A DNA stretch of 64,000 nt, taken from contig NC_081333.1 of assembly GCF_022539665.2 (NCBI RefSeq), positions 1,240,001-1,304,000 of the forward strand, in the 5' to 3' direction. Numbering within the stretch: the stretch's first letter is position 1; each line of letters opens with the position of its first letter. Below, piece after piece: positions 22,418 through 33,900 of this stretch. The notes under the pieces are model-generated. The model was given only the letters and a program-made list of their open reading frames with translations. It searched no databases and was not told the DNA's origin. A program made the position numbers and the translations under genes. This stretch comes from Daphnia carinata (lineage: Eukaryota > Arthropoda > Branchiopoda > Diplostraca > Daphniidae).

Positions 22418-24968
22418 CTAAATTGAGTGTTTATTAACGCGTACAAGACATGCTCCGTTCTGTGTCGGATTAGTTTTCCCACCAAAAATTACAATCATCA
22501 TCCCATTCAAAGAAATACCAGTATACATATTTGCAATGGCTTTGTCGATTTCTTTCAGCTTCTCTTTACGATTGTGCTGTTCTCCTGTTCCTGCGTACGT
22601 ATGAACAAGGGTAAAACTGCTATTGAATCGCGAGGCTCTCGTCCTTGTCACCGCATCCTGGAAATCACTAGCCAATACAATCTGAACAGGGTCTACCAAG
22701 GCTTCATCTGCTTTTTTGCGTTTAACCACGGCCTTGTTTAGTGTAAGTAATCTAGGGTGGTATGATTTTTGCAGAGACAGTGACGTGGTAATCAATGTTG
22801 CACTCCTATTATGACTCTGGATGAACGTAAATAGCTTCATTTGAATATCGTGGTCCAACGCGGAATCCTTGATTTTTTGCATAGCATTCCTCGACAGAAT
22901 CGCATCTCCAAACTCAGTACCCATCTTAATTTTTAACAATACAAGTTCCATTGCAGCAATAGCATCTTCAGTCGGATCATGGCCATCCATAGAATTCTGA
23001 ATTTGACGGCCACAAAAGGAGGCTGCCAACACTTTAAGCTTGCTTTTGAAGCTACGCGTGCCAGTCATATTGAAAATCACGGACGTATCGATGATGTACG
23101 GATGAAACAACTGTGAATAAAGTTTAGTTCAATGTACGTTTAACTAGATAAGTTAAACGGCTTTTTAAGCCGAAGAAAAAGAAACCGCACCTTTAATGCT
23201 TTCAAATCAGACTGAAGAGATTGACCAACGAGAATCGCGTCAGAGGGCAATAGATTTCGCAGATCCTGCTGGACATCGCATGGTCTCTTCTCCACGTCTC
23301 TCAGCAATTCTTCTGTTATTCCCGAATATCTGGTAAGGTAATCCGCAATTTCCACATCCGGTTTAACGTAAGTATGATAAAGCGTTTTTAGATTTTCGTC
23401 GACGACGGCTACACGAGCTAAACCATAGGACCCTGGATAATCAATAAATTGAAATGTCTAAAGTTACAACTACCCGAGGGGAAACGTAATGGCAGAGTAT
23501 CATACGTACCGTCAACACAAATGCACCACTCGCAATCTATCGAAAACATAGGTGAACGATCAGTCACGGGATCGTATTTATCTTGAGTGAACTTAAAATT
23601 TTCATATTCCTCATATCCAGGAAGAGGATATAGTTCAGATATAAGCTGAGAGGCATTTAACAAAAGTGCAAGTCGACTACATCCACTTGTTTCTTCTTGT
23701 GTCGAAACATCGGATTTCGAATCTTCGATTGAAGATGCTATTTTTCCAACATGCACCTCATCTTTGTTCATTGGGTCTACCTCAGTGGATTGCCTTCTTT
23801 GTTCACTATTCCTAGCCGCATCGATAGTTTTTGTTTCAACAATGGTGGATATGTCGCTGCTTTCTTGACTGAATATTTCTGTATCTGCTGCGCTATTCGT
23901 CTTAGAAGATACGCAACAACGAGTTCATTAGAAATTCGCATTTTGTATCTTCGAGTTGTCTTACCTTCCTGGATAAAACTTCGTTGTTCTTCACACCATG
24001 GCATTCTGTAGTTGTATTAGCATTAAGTGTCTGAACAGTGGGATCGGTAACCCCGTGAATGTATCCGTCCTCACAAGCGGCATGTAATGAAGGATATCCT
24101 AATGTTATAAATTTCAATTTATAGTTACTGCACTTTTCATAATAAAAAAAAAAAAATTGCAAGCCAACTATTTTTACCTTCCATAACCCTATTCTTCATT
24201 TCATGACTAATGGGTACATAAGCCAATGCAAGATCAAGACTAAAGCCATCACTTACTGGATTGCTCATTTCCACTCCATCTTCAAATATTTTGAAGGTCT
24301 CTGCAAAAATGTCAGTGTTTCCTTCATACTCATCAACTGATACATCTTCAATAATAAATATTAGCGTTTGTGTTAAATTATTCCATCTTGCAAGGTCACA
24401 CCATCTAATTAAAAAAAATAATAATAAATACATATTTTGGAACAATTTCTAAAATACTTGTTACATACGAAACAATGTTTGTTTACTTACTTGTATGAAT
24501 CATAATTATATGTATCACCAACAACAGTATACAGAAATAGAGATTGCACATCAGTCACTAAAACAGGAGTACGGGAGGCTTTGGGCAGATTTAAACTGGC
24601 TGTGAGGCCTAGTTGAATTAGTCTAAATCTTGGACCACACTATAAGGTGTGTTTAACAAAGTTTTGAGCAAAATAGACAATTCAGATGTACCTGTATCTG
24701 CCTCTTTTTTTCTCTGAGTTTTATTCTAAGTGTGTGGTATTCTTCATCACTGAGTCTAGGCTGCTTCTGCACAGGCTCCACTAACTGTTCATCTTCTTTA
24801 ATACAGGGCACTTTCTACAAAGAATATTAGAAATGAATTCTAAAAGAATCCGTTAACATAAAGGACGAAAAAGACCTCTTGTTCTTCGTCGACTTTAAAA
24901 ATTGCTGAAATTTTGGCTTTTCTTCGCTCAATCCTGGCGGCCCTCTTTTTTGAAATTCCTTCACTCAT
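22418..24968 (-). CDS. REXO5-like DEDDh RNA exonuclease, copy B
   Basis: Minus-strand paralog of copy A with the same exon logic. The start is MSEGISKKRAARIERRKAKI, basic and probably nuclear. Shared blocks include FEDGVEMSNP, FTQDKYDPVTDRSPMFSIDC, FHPYIIDTSVIFNMTG, MELVLLKIKMG and GMMIVIFGG. The DEDDh residues are intact: IDCEWC (D, E), VGQSLQSDL (D) and GHDPTEDA (H, D). It differs from copy A by a Gln for His in the VGxSL motif and by a Ser/Thr/Glu-rich insertion before the exonuclease domain (about 23650-24160), where splicing is less certain. The donor after exon 1 (GAG/GTCTTT) is weak. Likely a nuclear RNA 3'-trimming enzyme; division of labour with copy A is unknown. Confidence 0.85.
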
Positions 24969-26142
24969 TTCTTTGTTTTACAAAAACTTCAAATTGAAAT
25001 TACTGAAACCTAATCTAGGACTTATCCACGTTTAACTTTTGATGAACAATTCACTCTGAAAATCCAGCAAATTCAACTTTTAAAGCATCCAGCAACGTGG
25101 GTCCCACACTTTTTCATTCGTATTTGCTTGTTTTTTCGTCTGCTAGCTCGGTTCAAACGCCATCTAGAAGCTAATTTTTGCATAACAGGATATTTTCTGT
25201 TGGATAGAAGACGAAAGCAAAGAAAAACATGGGGAGGGACAAGTAATTTTCCTTTACACTCCTATTCCAAACTTATATTCTGTACGCAACTACACATGCT
25301 ATTAAAAAAAAATCTGTTTGTGCGCCTCAGTTATCACAACGGAAAACCATATGTCACCAGGTGCGGCCTATAAATGCAGAGACGTTCCAACATTCAGTTG
25401 AATCTAACCTTTAAGTCAAGACCTCACACCAAGTAGGGAAAGAGAAATTGGCTCTGTTTTATTATAGTTTACAAAGCAACGATAAAACGAAGTCGCGACT
25501 CAAATGGGTACGAAATTTCTCGTTCCTTCAGTAAATTCAAATGTAGAAATTGACAAGCCTTTTTTTTTCAATAAGTTTCAATTCATCAAGTTCCATAACC
25601 AACAACTGATTCAATCCAATCATCCATTCATTTCAACTATAGCTATAGCATATGCAGTCTAAGCGAAATACCGATTATCGTACCATTTTTTTATGACCGG
25701 GTATGGAAGGTTCAGTCATAAATATAATCAAAAATAAATACAGGGAAGCTCTGTATAATTTCGGGTACAATCATTGCCACAATATATTATTGGGAAAGGA
25801 GTCGTGTTAAAGAACATTTTCCTTGGAATGCTGTTGGAATGTCCAGCGACAACGTCATAACAACAATACATTCGTGCTTTTCATTTTACCTTCATCTGAA
25901 AAAAAAAAAAATAATAATTTTTGCGCCAAAGAAGAGGCTAATAGCGAATAGGGTGTGCGTAATTTTACGGAATTTCAACTGCTTTAGTTTCGTCCCATTC
26001 AATTTTTTATTTTAATTTATTTATTAAATTGTTTTTGTTTGTTTGGACAGTGATGCTGGATTTCGTTGGCTATTCTTTTTCCCCCGTTCTTGATATCAGC
26101 AGACACCATCTTTTTCGTTCAGGGAAATAGCAACACGGGTTC
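24969..26142. other. Intergenic and Mp20-like 3' UTR
   Basis: AT-rich. The right half probably holds the 3' UTR of the Mp20-like gene, with minus-strand AATAAA candidates where TTTATT occurs near 25985-26010. The left part holds the REXO5-like B promoter. I see no coding exon. Confidence 0.45.
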
Positions 26143-28459
26143 TTACATGTGTCGGGTATTGCCGAAGTTAAGTCCACTCTGGTTGGCTCCCTTGTTGGAT
26201 CCGTACTGGAGGGAGATGACAGTGTCTCCGGCCCTCAATTGCTCCTCAGAGAACTGACGGGCATTCTTCTCAGCCTCTTTGGGTCCAATCGACGGCTGAC
26301 CGTACTTGGAAGCCTGCGTGACAAATGGCAAAAGATATGCATTTTATTATTGAAGAAAGGCTTCGTTTAACGCTTGACACCCTTCTCCTGGCAATAAACG
26401 TTTTCGTTTCTATGTAAGTATACGTTGTAGGTGTAATAACAATACCTTGCGACCGAGAGCCTGGAGGCAGATGACGACAGCATTGAGATTCTGCCTCTCC
26501 CACAGATCGACGGTCTGGAAGAGCTCCTGAGATGGCACGCCAAAAGTCTTGGCGGCTTCCAGGAAAGAGTTGATATTTTCCATGCACTTGAAAGCCATTT
26601 TGCTCTCTTGGACGCGCTTGATGATGCCTGGCTGCATAACATTGGCCAATCTGTTTGTTTTTTTATTTATTCAATGCGAAACCAAAAAAAAAAAATTTTT
26701 TTTTAAATTAGAAAAAACGTGAAGTGAAAGTCCATTTTCTATCTTTGTTTACTTGCACAAGAGTGTTCCGTCGCGCAAATGCTGGTAAATGTTATCGGGA
26801 TCCCCGGATGTGTTGTCAGGTTCGCCTGTCAACTCACGGATCCATTCGAGAACCTCCTGGGCATGCTCCTCGCTGTATTTGCTCATGATCTGTGCATCAG
26901 TAAAAACAAGAAATACTTTGACATAAGGCAAGGTTGTTTGCTATACAGACATTTTGACAGTTGGGAATTGACAGTTATTTTCCTTCTTTAATCTACGATA
27001 AAATCCATCAATGTCAACGAAAGGACCTTTTGAATCCTTTGAACTTCTCGAAGTTTCGCAATTCGATTTACCATGTCGTATTGAGACAATAAAAAACTCA
27101 CGTTCCTGGTATGCCTCAGTGACTTCAAATATTCTAATCTGAACTAGAGCAAATCGCTTTAATTCCGTTACACGCAAACATTCGCGTTTACATAAATGGC
27201 ATATCATATAAGCTCTTGGAACACATAAGAGAAGAACGACATTTATCGCCTTCTCTCTTGCCGCATAAATCTCGAATTTCGTAAGAGTTTTTTTTTTGGC
27301 TCTACCAATGAAAAATAAAAGTGTGAGAGTGGACGAAGGGGGAATTAGGTTGCATTTCAATACTCGGCGCCAAAGCTCTACGTAACCCATTTGCATTTAC
27401 CTGAAAAGGCGTCGTGACCGTTATCGGCATGACCAAATATGATGATGAGAAGTTTTTTTTCTTTTTACTTTGGTTCGTTTTATTATTTTCTCTAGTCCAG
27501 ACTTTTTAGCACATTTTTTTGTACGTGTGCTTAATGCGGTCATTCCAAAATGTTATTAGACTAACGCCATCATTGCTTTAAAACACAGTTCTCTTCACGT
27601 ACTACCTTTTGCCGCTAGGCTAATTTTTATAATTATGTTGTCTCTTCCCTTTTTTTTTAAATCATGGCAATTCTTAATGTTTTTTAAAAACTGATTACTG
27701 TGCTATTTTTTTAAAAAGAGTCACGACTAGCAGAAATTCGCTAATCCACCAAGGATCCGTTTGATTACGAAAAATATGCATATAATAAAAGGCTAACATG
27801 TTCCGATGGGTGGAGCAGAGTTATAATGTTCGAGAAGCAAATCCCGTGTTTGATGTCGTAGTACCAGACTAATAAAACACGATATTTTTTTGTGCAACAT
27901 CCGGTTGCAATGTGGTAGATCGCGACACACCGACCATAAAATTTTTTTTTCTTTTTGTATGTGAAGAAAGTTTCATTCTTTAGAATTCACGTTGAAGAAA
28001 TACGACCTACAATGTAATCATCCCACCCTCGAGTTCCTGTGGTCGTTTTGACACGCAGCACGTTTGATTGGTGATATTGCAGCTTACGTTATCCAAAGCT
28101 TTGACAGCACAACACTCACGTTATACGTATCCAACTTAAACCGGCAATGGAAAAATTACCGCTTTATCAATTACATCACGCTCTAAAATAAAACATTTAC
28201 GTCATCAAAATCACAAGTACATTAGAAGTGAAGCAAGAACGTACTATCAGACCACCTAAACACTAAGCCTACAGCAAGTGGTTTGTAATTGTGCAAAGTA
28301 TACGAGTTCTAATCAGAGACTTGGTTTCCCCATAAAGTCTGCCAACTGACAATTCTCTTCATTGTTTTAAGTTAAACAAAAAATACATTTGTTTTCTTTT
28401 TTTACCTTGGCCTGAGCTTCGGCAGCGAAACCGGATTTGGTGGCTCGGATGTTGGACAT
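26143..28459 (-). CDS. Mp20: Mp20/transgelin-like calponin-family muscle protein
   Basis: Four coding exons: 28459-28406, 26889-26757 (approximate end), 26650-26446 and 26313-26143. They encode about 187 residues, the usual transgelin/Mp20 size. The start is MSNIRATKSGFAAEAQAK. A single calponin-homology domain follows (YSEEHAQEVLEWIRELTGE, LRDGTLLCKLANVMQPG, FKCMENINSFLEAAKTFGV, NLNAVVICLQALGRK). A C-terminal calponin-like motif ends in GLNFGNTRHM. Such proteins bind actin and are found in synchronous muscle of arthropods. The first intron is about 1.5 kb, far longer than the others, and could hold muscle enhancers; that is inference. The gene symbol is by similarity to Drosophila Mp20; a closer paralog is possible. 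Confidence 0.9.
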
Positions 28460-29425
28460 GTTGACAACAAATATGCAAAAGGTTGGTCGCGAATTAAAGG
28501 TTGGGCAACAACGAACGGAGAAATGTACAGTTCGATCCTGAGCGGCTGACGGCGAACGACTGAGGTCTCGACACGTAGTGCACCCTCCCTTTAGTATGCC
28601 ACTTTGCTTTCGTCCCAGCGATAGAGGGAAAAAAGGGGGCGGGAGCATTTTTTTGTTGCCGTAATATCTGGCAACAAAGATTCTGAACAAATTCTTTTTT
28701 TCTTTCTAGCATTCCAAACAAATTGAAAAAAAAAAAAAATGAAATTTCCGTACGGCTTGTCTCGGTTTCTTGTGTATCCGGTGTCGAAGCGCATAGCTGA
28801 TTGCAGATGATATCATCAAGAAGAATGTCGCCAAGTGAGTTTGCTAATGACATCACCCTACTGCAATCCTCAATGCCTTTCGGCAATTTCCTTTTGCAAG
28901 AGTATACGGCCTTTTTTAAATTTTTTTATGCACAAACAGCTTAGTCAGCGTCATATCTAGTCCTCCCGCGCGTCTCACTATTTCAACCGCAGCCTCCCGT
29001 GTAAGGGATGTGCAGTCATGATCGTTACGGCAGCCGCAGTTGCTTAGCGCTTGTCTCGGACAGCCATTTGTCTTCTCTAGACTTTAACCCCCATCTATTT
29101 TTTTTTTTTTTTTGAAGCGGGGATTTTAAACAAGACACTTGTTGTATGAACTGAGACGTGATTGAATAACGTAAAACGATCAGCCGTTTTACCTGATTTG
29201 GAACATGACAGATCCACTTGCTAACCCGCTGCGACGATATGATACGTTACTCCCTAACAAGGCAAAATGAACAAAAAAATTAGTTACATTTTTTAAACAA
29301 CACCAACAGAAAAAAACAAACAGGTGCGCATCAGCGTGTATTTTTTTTGTTAGGCAGGTCTATGTCGATAATATCGTATTGATTTGGGTTCTTGTATTCT
29401 TTATTGTTTGGTTGAAATTATTTAT

Positions 29426-29436
29426 CCCCCCCCCCC
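29426..29436. repeat. Poly-C run
   Basis: Uninterrupted run of about 11 C in otherwise AT-rich DNA. Confidence 0.8.
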
Positions 29437-30921
29437 TTTCTTCCCTTGTTTCTTTTCTTCCTTTTTAGGGCGTGTCCTGTGCTGGATGCTGCTTGATGAG
29501 ATAATCGATAACACGCCAGCAGACCACTAAAAAAAAAAAAGAAAAGAGGGGAGACCTAGAGAGAGAGTGAAACAAACAAACGGTCATTCCGGTTGAACAA
29601 GTTTGCCAGACTCTCCAAACTGAATAATTTTAATGTTTTCGGTGATTTCTCGAATGAGTCACCAGTTCATTTTCTTATTTATTTTTTTTTTTACCAGCTT
29701 TTTTTGGAGGACAATTCACCTTTGGACTAGTTACACTCGTCCTTTAAGGACGTAAGTACGTGGAAAAAAAAAAATCTGAATAATGTACAGCATGAAATGG
29801 GTGCGAGGACAAGAGCGCGTTCATATAATAGACAGAAGTAAATATGTAAATAAAAAAGGCACACGGTCGGGTCGAGGGAGAGACGGGCGACGTTGTTGGG
29901 CTGATGGCTTGCGTCAGATGCAGCACACGCATCTTCGAGTCCAGATTGTGGCCATATATGGTCAAGGAATATCCCCCTTCGATCGTGCCCTTTCTCCTAC
30001 ACGCTGAATCCCGCTCCGCCGTTGCCTTCGTTCACCAATGATCTTCACGCTCTCTTATGGCTCGAAACGGAACCTCGTCCTATATATCCTGTCTCTGCTT
30101 TCCATCTTTCTCGGCTGCCCCTTTTTTTTTTTCCACGACATTCTCTCCCTTCTTTTCTCATTGGCGTTTATCCGCCGTTTGATATATTCACGCAGCGTTG
30201 CCACGATTTTTGCCGGCGTGACTCGACCGTTTCGATCTCCTACCTTTCAAGAAACGTGTTTCTCTTGCAAACATTTCGGTACGAGATCTTTAAAAAACAA
30301 AAAAAAATAATAAAAATGGGGTTTCGTGTAAAGGTGCAACCCTGCATCGTTTTCTTCCCTTTTTCTTATCCAACCATCGGCGTTCATCCAGCAGCAGATG
30401 ACGTGGAATTACAGACCCGCCAGTGTGTAGTCATTCCAAAGAGTTTGCATACCCGCACAATCACCGCTTGTTCGGGGAATTAGTCATCAGTTTAGACACT
30501 GCCTTTGATTTTTTTTTGAGCTATAGATGATTATGACACACACATGCAAGATGGCGTTATATCATCCATTCATTTTCGCCAAAAAAAAAAGATTTGGAAA
30601 TAGGAAAACAAAAATCTGCCCATTTTCAGTCGATGGCTGATATAGCAAACGAAGGAGAAGCTTTTTGCACTGCCGAAAGTGTTAACCAACTGATAGAGGA
30701 AGAATAAAAAGAGAGAGAGAGACATCGCATAAAGAAAAACTTTCACTTCGTGCATATAAGAAAGTTACAAAACTACGATGCTTTGTTTAGAAATGTTGGC
30801 CGTTTGTTGTCCGCACGCAAACGGCTAAAGTTTATCTAAGCGGATGGGAGACGAAAACAGAAGATGTTTAATCATTTAAGAAGAGTCTGGGATTCCTCCA
30901 GCTGTAGATTGTAGATGAGAC

Positions 30922-30940
30922 GGAGGGGGAGGGGGGGGGT
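30922..30940 (+). repeat. G-rich tract, possible G-quadruplex
   Basis: Nearly pure G run broken by single A residues, about 17 G in 19 nt. It could fold as a quadruplex, but the loops are minimal. Confidence 0.6.
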
Positions 30941-33900
30941 TGAAACGGCAAGTGATGCATATGGAGATAAATGCTGATGTACAGCGACGAGCAAGCGAAA
31001 GGTTCGTCGCACGGCTTGTCCCATTCCTTGGCGTGCAGCTTGAACAAGCGGAGCCGGCAGCTGGACGAACAAGGCCAGAACCAGGTGTCGTGGTTGGTTG
31101 TTTATGCAAGCCAGCTTGTACAGGTATATTGTATGTGTAGTTCCTTATATGGCCGCATAGTCGTGCAGCCATACTATACAATATATGCTGTGTGTTGGCT
31201 GGTGGAGCGTGAAGCTTTTGCGCCCTTGGGCGGTGCCTTGATCGTTGAATCTTTTTCGGGGGGGAATAAATATATACACGCGACTCTCTCCCCCTTTCTT
31301 TCTGTTCTTTTCTTGCCCGAATAAGTTCCTCCACGTTCGATGCTAGTCATCGTCTCGACTTTTGTCAAACCTTTCCCCTTTCTCCGCCTTCTCCTCCATC
31401 TTCTTATCTCTAAGCTTGAAGAAGCCAAATTTAAGGCTTATTCAAGCCTTTTTTTTCTTTCGCTTTTGTTATAGACACGTAGGAAACAGATAAACATAAA
31501 GATTGGCAATTCTGTTTTGCTAATTCTATTTCGTGTGGAATGTGCATACCCCACTTTCCTCTGGTTTTCTCTTTGATGCACAAGGGTCCATTTATTTAGT
31601 CGACTATATGTATCATATATATGGAGAGAGTGTGGAAACACTTAGAGAGGGGCATGTCAAAAGACTATCGTCTAGACGAATGAAATGAATCGTTTTCTTC
31701 ATTTTTGAATGTGTATACGTTAACAATTTATCTTGTACAAAGACCCAAACAGAAAAGGAATGAGAAGATGCCATCAACTGTATAAACAAACGCTGGAGAA
31801 GTGATGAAAGAGAAGAATCGTTAAACAGGTAGATATATATATATAGGAATGTACACACAGTGCCCTGGGCGAAACATGAAATCAAAGCTGAAATGCCATA
31901 TTGTAGAGTGGGTGTGAGCAATGACATTGAATAAACGAACTCAAGCATGTTTATTTCACTCGAGTTTGATATAAATTAACGCGTATTGTAATATGCAAAA
32001 CTGATGATTGTAGTGACCATCAGCTATGCCGGCTTCTTGACGCGCAGGTGACGAATTAGCCCGTCGACAAGAACAACTGGACATGAGTGATTACACATTT
32101 TTAGGAGAATGTTTAGCAAGACATCACAACACTCCCACATTGCGATTCGATGCTCATCGTTTTGTTATTTGTTTCATTTACAGACAATTCAAGATAAGCA
32201 TCAATTCTTATCGTTGAGCAGGAAAAAAAAACAAAATTGCTGAAAGCCAATATATTACACGCTTGTGTTTTTACAACCAAATCTGCCGTACCTTTTTTGT
32301 CGAAAGTATTTTTTTCGGAAAGAGAAATTTGATTCGAGGTGACACACATGAGGCCAACAAAAAAGGAGAGAAATGGATTCAACAGCTGTCATTTGAAACA
32401 CGTTTTTAGCCGACGGTGATTTCCAATAAAAAAACAAAATTTCAGTTGGAATGAAATATCGACCAACACGGATCACCCACCGGATACACCATATGGAATC
32501 GGAGGACTGCCAGTCAGACGACCTTTTTCTCCTCTTTCAATCTCGAAGATGCACAAGATCATATGGCAGAAGCGGCTTCCATTGACGAATGACTCACGCC
32601 GCCCACTGTGCTGCTCCGCACGTACCTGCCGCATTACAGACAATTAAATAAGATCAATTTCGTGTTAGAGTTGTACTCAATCTGCATGTCCTGGATTTTT
32701 GTTTCTATTGTCCTATTATTGGGCGGAAAAAGGGGAGATGGTGGTGTAAAAGGAAGACCACATATGGCTCGTCCATTAAACAGGCCATTGGATAACGATA
32801 CAGATTTAGTGCATAGTCATTGGGTAATCTATAGCCTGCAATTACGCCTAATTATACGCATTGAAAAGCATATGCGGGCTCAAAATGAAAAGACGCGTTT
32901 CTCGGAATTAAAACAAAAACTAATCCATTGGGATGCTGTGTGTGTATAATTATTGGGTTGTCGACAGCCGGATTTAACCCCGAGAATCATCGATGTAACA
33001 ACATTAAGTGAGAAACATTCTACGTTTGATGTTTCGACTGGTGCAATTTGTTCACCTTCTTGCCAATCGTCTGTATTTCAGATGAAAACTTCATTTGATG
33101 TCAACGCTCCCCACCGTGCACATCTTTTGTTCTTTATTTTACAATAATTTTTCTGAGAAAGGCTAACCAGAAAATTGACTGAGAACTGGGTGATTCATGA
33201 CTCAAGCGTTGCGGCTACGAAGGGCGCATTAAGAAAGGCTGTACAGCGTGATTTACTATTCAGACTGCTATGCGATCATATATTCAAAAAAAACGAAGGA
33301 TAAATGATTAAAAAGGGGGAAAAAATGAAATCAATGACGGTGACAAGGACGCGCTTGTGTAGTTAAAAATATGGCTGGAAGCAAAATCGGGTAATCATAC
33401 GAATCGACTTGACACACGGCCTTCCATAAAAGACGTTAACATGTGAGTAAATGCCTGTTCTTCCTCACCAATATATACAAGCGCAGCCTTGACACACATT
33501 CTTTGTTCTTACTACGTTTTCAACGAAACAAGACGAGGATTAAAGAGAAAAGAGTCTCGTATGTTTATCTTATATTTGTGGGTGAAGCCAATGTTTTTTA
33601 AAGCTATCGGGGTTGACGATGTTTCTGTTAATGATCACACAAAAGTTTTTTTCGACTACTAAAATTCAACAAGGCGAAATGAACGAGAAAACAAAAAGCT
33701 TCGCTGATTATAATTGATCGTAACTAAGAGAATAACAGCGGTACCTGATTGCCCTGTTTCAACTCTCTTTTGCAAAATGTTATCCCCCATTTAAAATCTT
33801 TGGCTTACATACGCACACACCGTCTGCTTTCACGTTTCTCTCGTACACCGACGAGTTCTGTTCAGCTTCATTGGATTCACGGAAAGAGAAAATTGCCATC

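Noticed and set aside
26270-26642. Overlapping minus-strand frames near the Mp20-like exons
   Set aside because: They are alternative frames of verified calponin-domain exons plus intron sequence.
30876-31334. Minus-strand open frame of about 150 codons
   Set aside because: Composition is low-complexity (Pro/Ser/Thr/Arg runs from a GC-richer patch), overlapping frames are open on both strands, and there are no splice partners or family.
32608-32949. Plus-strand open frame of about 110 codons
   Set aside because: No family resemblance, no splice or poly(A) context; likely chance.
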